Positions 39,484 to 52,000 of a stretch of 64,000 nt of DNA are shown in pieces (positions within the stretch are counted from its first letter, which is position 1; every line of letters starts with the position of its first letter). The notes beneath the pieces are model-generated. The model was not told where the DNA came from and ran no database searches. It saw only the letters and a list, made by a program, of their open reading frames with translations. A program made the position numbers and the translations under genes. The stretch is from Pogona vitticeps (Eukaryota; Chordata; Lepidosauria; Squamata; Agamidae), in NCBI RefSeq assembly GCF_051106095.1, contig NC_135792.1, positions 13,263,501 through 13,327,500 of the forward strand, given 5' to 3'.

Positions 39484-40403
39484 AAGACTGGGTTGCTTAC
39501 ACAAGGCCCAAAGGTGGTTGGTGGGAACAGCACCCACTTCTTTAGCTGAGTCTCCCACTAGCCGGTGGCCTCCTTCCACCAGCACTCTTGTTGGGCTGCA
39601 TTCAAGGAGAATTGCAGAGGTGGGGTTCCTTGCTTGGGCACTGGGGTGGAACAAAAAGAAGGAAAAACCTTTTTAAATGTAGTCATTAAAAATAAGACAA
39701 TCCCCTGGCCCCTGAAACAAAGCAAAGCTTTGGGAAGGGACAAAACAGCTTCAGTGATGGCAGCTTCTGTCACTAGAAATACCGAGTGAAGCCTTGCATT
39801 GTTTGGAGAGATGGAGGGGGGAGAAATTATCATCTGGGTACTTTTTGCAGAACAATTTTTCCCTTTGGGAGAGGGCTGGGTGACCCATTTTAAAAACAAA
39901 ATAAAATTGAGAAGGACCCCTACAGGGGGTCCTGTTCAGGACCCATGTAAATTTTTATGTTTCTACAGTCTTTCATTATTTAAGAAATCTGCTCCAAACT
40001 CTCTTAGTTCATTATTTATCTTTGGATAAGCAGTTGTACCTACTTTCCTACAAGAAATTAGTTAAGGAGCCACATAACGTTTTGCCCAACATCCCTTGTA
40101 TTGATGGATCTGAAAATTAGCTCAAATAATTATGAGCATTTTGTACTATATTGTGTATGTGAATTTGTTCATGTGGGAAATGAAAGAATACCAATTTTTT
40201 TCCTTAGATATTTTAGATAAAAATACGTTTGGAAATTAATCCCTGCAGTCTGACTGGTGTCACTGCATATCTTCCTTGCATCCAGTTAAAAGGTGATACT
40301 GAGAGACTGCTGTATACATGTTGAATAAAACTTCCCTGTTACTTTGTGTATGTTTATTTAGGAAGTGGTTTGAAGTATATAATGTGTGGCATTTACTGAC
40401 ATC

Positions 40404-40506
40404 ATGACAGCTGTTAGACAGAGAAAGGGAACAAAAGCCACAGAAATTCCAGAAGACTGTCAAACACATGAGAAGAATTGGAAACCTAATGGGAAAATTA
40501 TCACTG
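40404..40506 (+). CDS. DPY19L3: DPY19L3 coding exon 2 (residues 1-35)
   Basis: The exon probably starts at 40362 after TGTATGTTTATTTAG, with about 40 bases of 5' UTR. The start codon has A at -3. The first residues, MTAVRQRKGTKATEIPED, parallel the human N-terminus (RQRREIRATEVSED). This is the variable cytosolic tail before the first membrane segment, rich in charged residues. The donor is ACTG followed by GTAGGT, phase 1. An in-frame upstream ATG was not seen in the exon. Confidence 0.85.
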
Positions 40507-41706
40507 GTAGGTTGTAGCTATTTTTAAAAATCTCTAAAAATGTCTTGTATATCTTTCTTGGTTAGAAGTGTCTCTTTTTGCTGTTATTTTTTGAAAAAGA
40601 GAACGTAAAGGAAAATGTGTTGTTCAAACTGTAATATAACATGCAGGATGCTATTGGTGTTTGCATATGGTTTTCATGACTTGCCGTAGCTAATTGCGGT
40701 GAATTCATGAGATGCTGAGAGAACATCTCAGCTACACCATTTAAGTACATGAGGAGCCACACACCTATGAAGCACACTGGCACTTTGCCAATTAGCGATG
40801 GGAAATTATGCAGACTTTATGTGAACATCAATAGGATTCCAGCCATTGATGCTGGGAACCCAGGAGTAATCAGTCTTTCAGACTAACTTTGGTATCATGT
40901 CTCATATATTTCCAGGATATAGGTTTATAGATGTGAATGCATGACTTTTTCTCTACAGATACTTCTCACATAATTGTGAATAAAAATAAAATAATTGGCC
41001 CAAATGGTGTTGCGTAGCAGTGCCAGTGCAATGGGAATGACATCACCAGATGTAGCAGATTGCTGCTAATTTAATTGACCCTATTTTGATTTCCCCCTTC
41101 ATGGATTGCTGCCTTGTCGTGGCAAAGGGACTTGAGTAATTCAGAGAAGTGATGGGCTATGCCATGCAGGGACACCCAAGACGGACGGGTCATAGTGAAG
41201 AGTTCTGACTAAACGCCATCTACCCGGAGAAGGAACTAGCAAGCCACTCCAATATCTTTGCCAAGAATACTCCATGAACAGAAACAAAAGGCTAAAAGAT
41301 ATGATGCTAAAAGATGAGCCCCTCAGGTCGGAAGGCGTCCAACATGCTACTGAGGAAGAGCGGAGGACAAGTAGCTCCAGAGCTAATGAAGTGGTTGGCC
41401 AAAGCTAAAAGGGTGCTCAGCTGCAGACGTGCCTGGAAGTGAAAGGAAAGTCCGGTGCTGCAAAGAAAAATACTGCATAGGAACCTGGAATGTAAGATCT
41501 ATGAACCTTGGTAAGCTAGATGTGGTCAAACAGGAGATGGCAAGAATAAACATTGACATCCTGGGCGTCAGTGAACTAAAATGGACACGAATGGGCGAAT
41601 TCAAATCAGACAATTATCATATTTACTATTATGGGCAAGGATCCCATAGAAGGAATGGAGTAGCCCTCATAACAAAAGAGTGGGAAAAGCTGTACTGGGG
41701 TACAAT

Positions 41707-42678
41707 TGTGATAAGCTTGGTTATGAAAGTTCATAAAATGATTTATTGATGGAATTTGTAATCACAAAGTTAGCCCAAAATGAATTCATCTGGTTTCTGT
41801 GTGTGAGCTGAGAGTGGAAATTTCCAAAGTTGATTCCTAGCTGTACCTCTGTACATCTGTACTGTCCAGCGTGGCCTTATCTGGTGGTAACATAGCAACC
41901 TGGCTAGTACAGTGTTAGGAAGACTAAACAACTTTTCCTTAAGCCTCATGGGAACAAGAAAGGAGGAGATTCTACCACGAGGGAGATGGAAGATGGATGC
42001 CAACATACAGGACTCTGCATGGACTATTTAATCTAAAGGACAGTAAGACTGAGTTTTTCCTATTGAGAAAGTTTACTTTGGATTTTCCAGAAGCCTGATG
42101 GAATGTTTTGATGATGGACATTAGGACTTGTAGTTTGTTTTAAGATGTAGATTTTCCTGAAGCCGGAGGGGAGTTCTGCCCCCCCTTTTCTTTTTTATTG
42201 TTAGCTAGACGTTTTCTTATTTTTGTTTGTTTCAGAGGAATGCTATCTCCTATCAATGGGGATGGGATTGTAAATTGTAAATATGCTTTGCTATGCTTAG
42301 CTTAACTTGTTTTCTCTCAGAACTATATTTTTCTAATAAAAAATGAATATGCCTAACCTCTGTAAGTTAGCTTCTTGAATAGACACAAGCTGTTATAAAT
42401 AATTGGCTTATCTAAATTGATGTATTTTACAAGGCCACGTAACTTAACGCTACCAATTTGGGTCCAACTGATTTATGAGTGCTAGAAGGATGGAATTCCC
42501 TGGTACTCACGTGTGTGGTTTGGTTCTCAATAAAATCGGTCAGACTTGGTGCCAGAGTAAATTTTAGCTACCTTAAGGTAAAACTTACGGACCCAGTTTG
42601 CCTGATAAAGGAGCGATTTACTTTGGAACCTCTCTGCCCGTGGCTGAGCAATTTCTTAGGAAATTGACTTTGCTGGCA
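41707..42678. mobile_element. Solo LTR inserted in BovB
   Basis: A 972-bp insertion interrupts the BovB endonuclease region. It begins TGTGATAAGC, ends TTTGCTGGCA (TG...CA ends), and is flanked by the 5-bp target duplication ACAAT (41702-41706 and 42679-42683). An ATAAAA-type signal near 42335 fits an LTR on the + strand. No internal retroviral or gypsy coding region is present, so it is a solo LTR fossil of unassigned family, younger than its BovB host. Confidence 0.8.
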
Positions 42679-44803
42679 ACAATCTCAAAAATGATAGAAT
42701 GATTTCAATGCGAATCCAAGGCAGACCTTTCAACATCACGGTAATCCAAGTTTATGTACCAACCACTGATGCTGAAGAGGCTGAAATTGACCAATTTTAT
42801 GAAGACTTACAACACCTTCTAGAACTGACACTAAAGAAAGATGTTCTTCTCATTATACTGGATTGGAATGCTAAAGTAGGGAATCAAGAGATAAAAGGAA
42901 CAACAGGTAAGTTTGACCTTGGAGTTCAAAACGAAGCAGGGCAAAGGCTGATAGAGTTCTGTCAAGAGAACAAGCTGGTCATCACAGACACTCTTTTCCA
43001 ACAACACAAGAGGCAACTCTACACATGGACATCACCAGATGGGCAATACCGAAATCAGATTGATTATATTCTCTGCAGCCAAAGATGGAGAAGCTCTATA
43101 CAGTCAGCAAAAAGAAGACCTGGAGCTGATTGTGGCTCTGAGCATCAGCTCAATCTTAAACTGAAGCAAGTAGGAAAAAACCATTGGGCTAATCAGGTAT
43201 AAACCAAATCCCTTATGAATACATAGTGGAAGTGAAGAACAGATTTAAGGAACTAGATTTGGTGGACAGAGTGCCTGAAGAACTATGGATGGAGGCTCAT
43301 AACATTGTGTAGGAGGAAGCAACAAAAACCATCCCAAAGAAAAGGAAATGCAAGAAAGCAAAGTGGCTGTCCAACAAGGCTTTAAAAATAGCAGAAAAGA
43401 GAAGGGAAACAAAATGCAAGGGAGATAGGGAAAGTTACAGAAAATTGAATGCAGACTTCCAAAGAATAGCAAGGAGAGACAAGATGGCCTTCTTAAATGA
43501 ACAGTGCAAAGATATAGAGGAAAATAATAGAAAGGGAAAAATCAGAGATCTGTTCAAGAAAATTTGAGATATTAAAGGATCATTTTGTGCAAAGATGGAT
43601 ATGATAAAGGGCAAAAATGTTAGGGACATAACAGAAGCAGAAGACACCAAGAAGAGGTGGCAAGAATACACAGATGAATTATACCAGAAAGATCTGGATG
43701 TCCCGGACCACCCAGATAGTGTGGTTGTTGACCTTGAGCCAGACATCCTGGAGAGCGAAGTCAAGTGGGCCTTAGAAAGCATGACTAATAACGAGGCCGG
43801 TGGAGCTGATGACATTCCAGTCGAACTATTTAAAATCTCAAAAGATGACGCTGTTAAGGTGCTGCACTCAATATGCCAGCAAGTTTGGAAAACTCAACAG
43901 TGGCCAGAAGATTGGAAAATATCAGTCTACGTCCCAATCCCAAAGAAGGGCAGTGCCAAAGAATGCTCCAACTACCGTACAATTGCACTCATTTCACACG
44001 TTAGCAAGGTTATACTCAAAATCCTACAAGGCAGGCTTCAGCAGTATGTCGACCAAGAACTCCCAGAAGTACAAGCTGGATTTTGAAGGGCCAGAGGAAC
44101 TAGAGACCAAATTGCCAACATGCGCTGGATTATGGAGAAAGCCAGAGAGTTCTAGAAAAACATTTACTTCTGCTTCATTAAGTATGAAAAAGCCTTTGAC
44201 TGTGTGGACCACAACAAACTATGGCAAGTCTTTAAAAAAATGGGAGTGCCTGACCACCTTATCTATCTCCTGAGAAATCTATATGTGGGACAGGAAGCAA
44301 CAGTTAGAACTGGATATGGAAGAACTGATTGGTTCAAAATTGGGAAAGGAGTACGACAAGGCTGTATAGTGTCTCCATGCTTATTTAACTTATATGCAGA
44401 ATACATCATGCGAAAAGCAGGACTGGATGAATCCCAAGCCGGAATTAAGATTGCCAGAAGAAATATCAACAACCTCCAATATGCAGATGATACCACTCTG
44501 ATGGCAGAAAGTGAGGAAGAATTAAAGAACCTGTTAATGAAGGTGAAAGAAGAGAGTGCAAAAATAAAAAACCCTTAACATCAAAAAAACTATGATCATG
44601 GCCACTGGTCCCATCACCTCCTGGGAAATTGAAGGGGAAGATATGGAGGCAGTGACAGATTTTATTTTCTTGGGCTCCATGATCACTGCAGATGGAGACA
44701 GCAGCCACGAAATTAAAAGATGCCTGCTTCTTGGGAGGAAAGCAATGACAAACCTACACAGCATCTTAAAAAGCAGAGACATCATCTTTCTGACAAAGGT
44801 CTG

Positions 44804-45346
44804 TGTAGCGGAATCCAAAAGATGATGTCATCCCTGCCTGCCAGTCAGATGATAGGGCAGGAGGGGCAGAGCTAAAAGGACAGTAAGACAGTTGGAAGAG
44901 ACAGCTAGAGACAGTTGGAATAAGATAGGGATAGAGGGAGTTAGGGACCAAAAGATGTTGAGAAAGTGTTAAGGTTTAGGAATAGATAAAAAGGGGTTCA
45001 GAAAAGAAACTGAAAGATTAAAACATACATGTAGCAGGCAGGAATGAACTTATAAGTAAAACATGGGAGATATTGATTTAAAGTACACAAGAGTTTTGAA
45101 TACCAGTGATTGAACACATGATTTATTATACATGAACACCTGAACCAGTTATATATTGATTTTCCTTTTTATTTGTTCATTAATAAAAGAATGTTTAATT
45201 GAAAACCCCTGATTCCTAAGTTATATGGGCAGCTGCTGTGTGTGGACTTGAATTGGTATTAGGATAATACCTGGTGGCAGCGAAAAAGGGCGAGTTTACC
45301 TTTGTGGAGCCCAAAGAAATAAGGGACGCAGAGGGGGATCGCCACA
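44804..45346. mobile_element. Second solo LTR inserted in BovB
   Basis: A 543-bp insertion in the BovB C-terminal region. It begins TGTAGCGGAA, ends GATCGCCACA with short imperfect inverted ends, and is flanked by the 5-bp duplication GTCTG (44799-44803 and 45347-45351). It contains ATTAATAAAAGAATG near 45179. The sequence is unrelated to the LTR at 41707. It is a fossil with no coding region, and the family is unknown. Confidence 0.75.
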
Positions 45347-47160
45347 GTCTGCAAAGTCAAAGCTATGGTTTTTCCAGTACCGATGTATGGAAGTGAGAGC
45401 TTGACCATAAAGAAGGCTGACCGCCGAAGAATTGATGCTTTTGAATTGTGGTGCTGGAGGAGACTTGAGAGTCCCTTGGACTCCAAAGAGATCAAGCCTA
45501 TCTGTTCTGAAGGAAATCAACCCTGAGTGCTCACTGGAAGGACAGATCCTGATGCTGAGGCTCCAATACTTTGGCCATCTGATGAGAAGAGAAGACTCCC
45601 TGGAAAATACCCTGATGTTGGGAAGGTGTGAAGGCAAGAGGAGAAGGGACAACAGAGGATGAGGTGGTTGAACAGTGTCATCGAATCTACCAACATGAAT
45701 CTGACCCAACTCCGGGAGGCAGTGGAAGACAGGACCGCTTGGCATGCTCTGGTCCATGGGGTCACAAAGAGTCAGACACGACTTAATGACTAAACAAGTT
45801 AAATAATTTTGATTTCAGGTTGTGTGCAATTTTGTCTCATTGTGTACAAATCATGTGCAACCCAAAATTGAAGCAAAAGCATTGTAATTAGCTCCAGCCT
45901 GCTGGTGGCGGCATTCCCCCCGTACACCAGCAGAGCTACAACAGGATGCTGATCAATACTGCAAAACTGGTTAGCACTTAATATAGATTTATATTAAAAG
46001 CCTGCTCAATTAATAAGGAACAACTCCAGTATTTTTGGTTTCATTAAGTTTGACAGTTGTTCAGAACTTGGCTTGCCTTTTATTGAAGTTGATGGAAGTT
46101 GTCTCTTGTTTGAAATCATTCAATTAAACTGGGAATTCGAGAAATGTAATTAATGTAAAAAAGGTAGTTTAGCTGGAGGAGAAAATGTAGAAAACCAGGC
46201 TGTAACTTTACTTGGCATCCAATTGCCTGTGATTTTGCTTCTCTGATGTTAGAAAATGTTCACCTGCAATTGTGTGTCAGTACCAGAGGGTGCTTTGATC
46301 AGTAGCTAGAGAGAAAGGAAAAATGTAGATATAAAGCCATTAAGCATAATGATTAAAAGACTCAACAAAATGTTGGTGTGAGTAATAATGCTTGTAATTT
46401 ATTGGAATGCATGGCACATGGTTTATTTCAAAGAATTATCAAACAAGAGGCGAAGGTTATCAAGTCTATTTTAAGTTTTTAAAGTTATTTAAGTTATTGA
46501 TAATTCAACACAAGGAATTAAATTACAGCTTTAGCAGCGAGAACATGAGCAATGTGCAGATGGCATAGCAAATCTAAGAAAAACATTTTGTTCTGCCTCC
46601 TTCAGAGTTCTGCTCCCCCAGCTTAATGGCACTCAGAGAGAATTAGATGGAGCTAAGGATCCAGGAGTGAAAGAGACAGAAATGTTCACTCTGCAGATGC
46701 TTTCCCAAGAGTTCATACTGTGCTGTAATAGATTTAGGTTTTCCATATTTCTGGTTGTCAAGTGGAAGAACACATTTGGCTTCCTGTTCACGTTTCTTAA
46801 TGTTATAGTGTAAGGAGTAAAACAGATTTTCTGTGAGCGGAAGATCCCCACAGTGAGCAAAACTGCACCTTTAGATCCAGCCCTTTGAGAAACAACAGGG
46901 TTAGTTTGGGTGGATTTTATTGTTGCTTTTCTCCTGTGTTTAATCTAAAATGTGTATAAAAAGAAGTGAGTTTCCTAATGCTAGAACAAATCAAGTCATG
47001 GGTTTTCTCTTAAGTGTTTCATCTCTTTTGAAAATCTGTGTTCTGCATCTATTTATAAACTGTAGCCACTGTTTGGAGAGAAAACTACAATCTACTTCAA
47101 ATGTATTTGTGGAATTTAGAATGAAAACTGATAAATACTTACTAAAACAATCTTCTGTAG

Positions 47161-47285
47161 GCGAAAAACTGTTGAAAAAACTTTCACTCATCATTGGTGG
47201 AATTGTTGGTATTTCCCTGGGAATCCTTACTTCTGTCCATGTGGCTACACTACATGAAAATGATCTATGGTTTTCCAACATTAAG
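47161..47285 (+). CDS. DPY19L3: DPY19L3 coding exon 3 (residues 35-76)
   Basis: The acceptor CTTCTGTAG is followed by GCGAAAAACTG. The exon encodes GEKLLKKLSLIIGGIVGISL, GILTSVHVATLHENDLWFSN and IK, closely matching human SLTIGGTIALCIGLLTS and ATLHENDLWFSNIK. Residues about 42-65 form the first transmembrane helix, preceded by lysines that fit a cytosolic N-terminus, so HENDLWFSNIK enters the ER lumen. The donor is AAG followed by GTAAGA, phase 0. A longer open frame runs through both flanking introns (46950-47441), but only this part is exonic. Confidence 0.92.
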
Positions 47286-47975
47286 GTAAGAGAATATCTA
47301 TATTTGCCTCATTTTCCCAAGGCATTGACCACAGTTCTGATGATACTGAATCTATTTTACTGGTCCCTCTGCAGCCCATGTATTTCTGCAAAGCTTTTAA
47401 CGTCTGCTATATCCCCAACCCTTTTTTTTTTCTCTTCATGATTGAACATTTTATTCTGTACCACATCAGCCGGTGTTCTCAGCAGGTGCTGGCATGGGGA
47501 CTTACTGAGATGGTACAAAGCTGATAGGTTGCTGAAAATTGTCTTATCTGGTGTAATTGTTCATAATAAAGTATGATTCAGGCTGAATGGATCAAGCAAC
47601 CTGCTGCATGTATAGAAAGGTTCCTCTAAATCACATCTTGCCTAGTTAAGGATAGCTGGCTCAGACCTTATATGTATTGGAGGTTTTTTTTAACAGAGAA
47701 ATAAAAATTAAAAAACTAGAGAGAATGACTCATCTGTTAGAGAGGAGGAGATCTGCGCATGCGTCGACGAGGCTAGACGCCTTTACATCGCCCTCCAGGA
47801 AACTTACAGATAAAACTATAATACAACCAAACAATTGAAAGATAAGCCTGAAGGAACTTTTGAGGAGGTTCCGGAAACTCAGCTACAAACTTTCCCTTGA
47901 CTTGGTGAGTTTTTCCTTGCTAATTACAAGCAATAATACTCACCGCGAAAACAACAAAACAACATAACAAGCATA

Positions 47976-48724
47976 ATGGCGACAAAACGTGAAGTTAAAG
48001 AACTGTCGGAGTTGATAACTAATATGGAGAAAAATATTAGACAAGACCTAAAAACGCTTCAATCTAAGTTTGGGCAATTAGTGGAAGAGGTTAAAACAGC
48101 AAGGTCAGCTGCAGATAGTGCTGTGAAAAAAAGTGAAAACAACGAGAAAGAAATACAGCAATTAAAAAAAGGCTGGCCATATTATCAGACCGCCAAAGGC
48201 GAAAGAATTTAAGACTTTCAGGAGTAACAGAAGACATTGCTGCAGGAGACCTTGGGAAGACTGTAATTGCTTTTTTTCAGGAACATGGCATAAATATAAC
48301 AGATGAGGACATTGAACGCACTCACCGATCTCTGAAACCGAAACCAAAGCCTGGAGCCAGGCCTAGAGACATTATAATAGCTTTTTCAAGAGAGAAAACG
48401 CAGAACTATGTTTGGAACAAACTCAGGAAAATTAAAGACTTACAACTTCAGGGACAGAAGATATTTCCTCGCCCTGACTTATCACCAGAAACCATGAATG
48501 AAAGAAGACTTATGAAACCCTTTGCACAGAAGTTGCATGAGAATGGTGTTTTATTTTCCTGGGGTTATCCAGCCAATATTTTAATTTTTAAAGATGGAAA
48601 ACTCTTGAAAGCTAGCAACCCAGCAGAGGCGGAGAAGTTACTATACAGACTTAACATACAACGTACTACTCAGCAGGCCGAAGAAGAGAAGGAGGGAGGA
48701 GAAGAAGAAGAAGAAGAAGATTGA
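47976..48724 (+). pseudogene. L1 ORF1 with one frameshift
   Basis: The N-terminal part, MATKREVKELSELITNMEKN and on to ENNEKEIQQLKK, has heptad-like spacing typical of the ORF1p coiled coil. The C-terminal part reads LRLSGVTEDI, DIERTHRSLKPKPKPGARPR, DIIIAFSREK, PDLSPETMNERR and LFSWGYPANILIFKDGKLLK, matching the RRM and C-terminal domains of L1 ORF1p RNA-binding proteins. The two parts are in different frames, shifted once at an A-run near 48165-48171. The remaining reading is otherwise open to the glutamate-rich end and TGA. The family length would be about 250 residues. A sequencing error in the A-run is a real alternative. Confidence 0.8.
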
Positions 48725-49022
48725 GGGAATTTATATGTGACTGTAAATATGAATAAGCTTCCTTCAGGAATGTAAAATTTATACCATGTGAAAATAGTTT
48801 TTTTTGTTTTTGGTTAGTGTTGGTTGAAAAGAATGAAATTTTTTTTTGGGGGGGGAGTATGTGGGTAGACAGATCTCCACGTATAGAGACGAAAATGGGG
48901 GGATATAGTATCCTTACCCAACTCCTTGGGAAGGGGTTATTTTTGGGCTATGGGGGAGGGAAAGACCATCAAAAAATAGTAAATAATAGGGGCACACCAG
49001 GGGGAGTTGAGATAGACAAAAA

Positions 49023-52000
49023 ATGGGGAGGATAATTAAAGTACTCTCCTTAAATGTGAATGGTTTGGCCTCAGATCTGAAACGTTATAGATTAAATAAG
49101 ATGATAAAGGATCAAGGGGTTGATATTCTGTGTTTGCAGGAAACGCATAAGAGTAAGAGAGACGTAAGACCTTTGATGAAGTCTTCTGACTGGAGTTTGC
49201 AGATAGAGTCAAGGGGAACAAACAAAGCAAGGGGTGTGGCTATTCTCTTGCACTCTAGAATGAATATAGATGTTTTGGAACAATGTAAAGATAGAGATGG
49301 AAGATTTATTTTTGTGAAATTCAGGATGAATGGAAAGAAGTATACTTTGGCATGTATATATGCACCTAACAAAGGACAAACCCTATTTTTGAACCGAACC
49401 TTTCAAAGATTGCAGTCATTTTATGAAGGAGACTTGTTAATTGCAGGGGATTTGAATAATGATATTAGGGAAAATAAGAAATTAAACTTAAAAAAATGGA
49501 AACTTAAAGAGGTATTTAGTCTCCTGCAGGATGAAAAGCATCCTACCTTTTACTCAAAAAGGTATAAAAAGTTTTCCTGTATTGATCATATCTTAGTGAA
49601 AGAAACTAACGATATGGAAGTTAATAGTGTGGAAACAGGAGCTATATGGATTTCAGATCACGCACCATTACTTGTTGAGATTGGTTTGGAGGAGGAACAG
49701 AAAGTTAGAAGGTGGAGGTTTAACTCTAGGATATTTTTGCAACAAAAGGATAGAGAGGATTTAATAAGAGGGATACAAAAATATTTTAAAGAAAATAAAG
49801 GATCTGCGGAGGAAGATATAATTTGGGATGCTGCAAAGGCAGTAATCAGGGGAATATGTATTTCTAAAGAAATTCATTTTAGAAGAAAGGTGAATTTTAA
49901 AAGGGAACAAAAATTAAAGGAGATAGTTGAATTACAAAGAAGATTACAGGTGAAGTTTGAAAGACAAATACAGGAACAGTTGAATAGGGTGAAAGAGGAG
50001 CTGCAAGAGTTAGATAATTTGTTTTTGTGGAAAAAAGATTTATTGGTGAGGAATGAGTATCAGAGAATAAATATAAACTCGATGAAAAGATTGGCAAACT
50101 ATTTGAAGAAAAGAAAGGAAAAACAAAAGATAGGGTGCATGAAAAATGAAACGGGAAGTAAGGTGTTTAAAGACAAACAAATAAGGGAGATCTTTGAAGA
50201 TTTTTATAGTAAGTTATTTAAAGTAAATGAAGAGAAACAATTTGAAGAAGCTATTGTGAACAAAATTAAGAAACAAGATTTAGCAATTTTAAATGAAGAA
50301 ATCACACAACAAGAAATCTTGACAGTTATTAAAAATTTAAAAAGTAGGAAATCACCAGGCTTAGATGGTTTTACATCAGAATTTTATAAAATGGTGGGGC
50401 CTTTAATAGTTCCAGAAATGCAGAGTTTGTTTAACAAGATAATGAAGGGAGGGAGAGCCCCTGAATCATGGAGGAAAACAGAAATTATGATAATCTTGAA
50501 ACAATCAAGAGACCCGACGGACCCCAACTCTTATAGGCCTATTAGTTTAACAAACCAGGATTATAAAATTTTTGCAAAAATTTTAGCAAATAGATTAGAG
50601 AAAACACTCCCAAGATTAATAGGAGAGGATCAATATGGTTTTGTTAAAGGGAGATATATTGGACACCCTATAAGGAATGTGATTAATACTCTACATCACG
50701 GAAACAGTGAAGGAAGATTTGCCCTTTTAAAATTAGATGTATATAAGGCATTTGACACTCTAAGTCATGGGTATTTATTCCAAGTACTAAGTAAATTTGG
50801 ATTTGACGGTCCCTTTTTGATAGCATTAAAAGAAATTTATAGAGAAGGGAAGGCAATGATTAAAGTTAATGATAATTATACAAAAGAAATTTTGCTCCAG
50901 AGAGGAGTGAAGCAGGGATGTCCCTTATCCCCAATGCTGTTTGTGTTATCTATGGAACCCTTAGCCGAAAAAATTAGAAGTAGTAGTAAAATAAGAGGAT
51001 ATACAGTAGGGAAAGAGGTAATTAAATTAAATCTGTATGCGGATGATATAATATTGGTGTTACAAAATCCTCTTGATGCAATAAGAGAACTACTGATAAT
51101 TTTAGAAGAGTTTAAAGAATATTCAGGTTTAGGAGTAAATATTTCGAAATCAGAAATAATGTTTAAAAGGATAGATTTAATGGAACAAAAAGAAATAGCA
51201 AAGCTGACAGGTATGAAATTAGGAATTAGGAGATTAAAGTATTTAGGTATAACAATAACAAAAAGTATTAAAAATCTGATGGGAACGAATTATAAAATAA
51301 CTTGGAGAAGGATACAGGAAAAACTAAACGAATGGGATAATAGATATATAAGTATTTTAGGGAAAATAAGGGCAATAAAAATGTTTATAATACCAAAGAT
51401 GTTATATCTATTTCAGGTACTCCCGGAGTACATCCCAAAAAAACAATTAGCTGTATGGGATCAAGAATTAAAAAATTGGGTTTTTGGGAAGAAGAAAGCT
51501 AGAATAGTAAAGAGGGTAATATATTCACCACAGGAAGATTTAGGGTGGGGTCTCCCACATTTGGAAAGCTATTACGAAGCTTTTCAAATAAAAATGCTAT
51601 TGGAATTAGATGGGAAAAGTGTGGAGAAATGGGTAAGATGGGAGGATATAATAAATAAAGGAGTAGGTAAATTTGGAATATTTACACAGAAGGTTAAAAA
51701 CGACATTAAAAATACAATAGGCCCAAGACAGACAGCACTAACAATATGGGGGGAAAGGCAACTTAATTGGATGCCAAGTCTTTCCAAATGGACCCCACTA
51801 GAATCTCTAGGTGAGGATTTGAAAATTGAGAAAACTTTTTGGAAGAAACTAAAAGAAACTGGCTATTATAGAGTGAAGGATTTATATAACCCTCAGGGGA
51901 CACAGATTCCGGCACAAAATGTAGTAGGACAAGTTGGAAGACAATACTGGTTACAGACTATGGCTTTATATAATATTTTGAAACAGAGAAGGTACTCTGG

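Larger units (their letters stand above)
33884..40361 (+). other. DPY19L3: DPY19L3 intron 1
   Basis: A 6.5-kb intron with a MIR-like SINE (34740-34870), a minus-strand RTE relic (35170-35990) containing an inverted duplication, a foldback DNA element (36784-37443) and a short (GA)n at 39461-39483. The segments 36000-36780 and 37450-40360 show no exon and no repeat that could be named with confidence. Confidence 0.6.
41094..45805 (+). mobile_element. Near full-length BovB (RTE) LINE split by two LTRs
   Basis: The target duplication ATTTTGATTTC occurs at 41083-41093 and 45806-45816, exact over 11 bp. After removing the two insertions, about 3.2 kb remains, the size expected of BovB. The order is: 5' UTR with ATGGATTGCTGCCTTGTCGT; endonuclease region (IGTWNVRSMNLGKLDVVKQE from 41476; then WTSPDGQYRNQIDYILCSQR near 43026); reverse transcriptase (PKKGSAKECSNYRTIALISH; GVRQGCIVSPCLFNLYAEYI; NNLQYADDTTLMAE near 44470); C-terminal ELWCWRR region; 3' end GTCACAAAGAGTCAGACACG. 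Several stops and frameshifts break the frame, for example near 43200, 43564, 44085 and 44577. It lies in sense with DPY19L3. Confidence 0.92.
40507..47160 (+). other. DPY19L3: DPY19L3 intron 2
   Basis: A 6.7-kb intron dominated by the BovB insertion at 41094-45805 and its two nested LTR insertions. The flanks 40507-41082 and 45817-47160 show no exon and no firmly named repeat. The acceptor is CAATCTTCTGTAG. Confidence 0.7.

Noticed and set aside
46950-47441. A 163-codon open frame around DPY19L3 exon 3 as a separate gene
   Set aside because: Only 47161-47285 matches DPY19L3 and has splice sites. The rest is intron that happens to lack stops.
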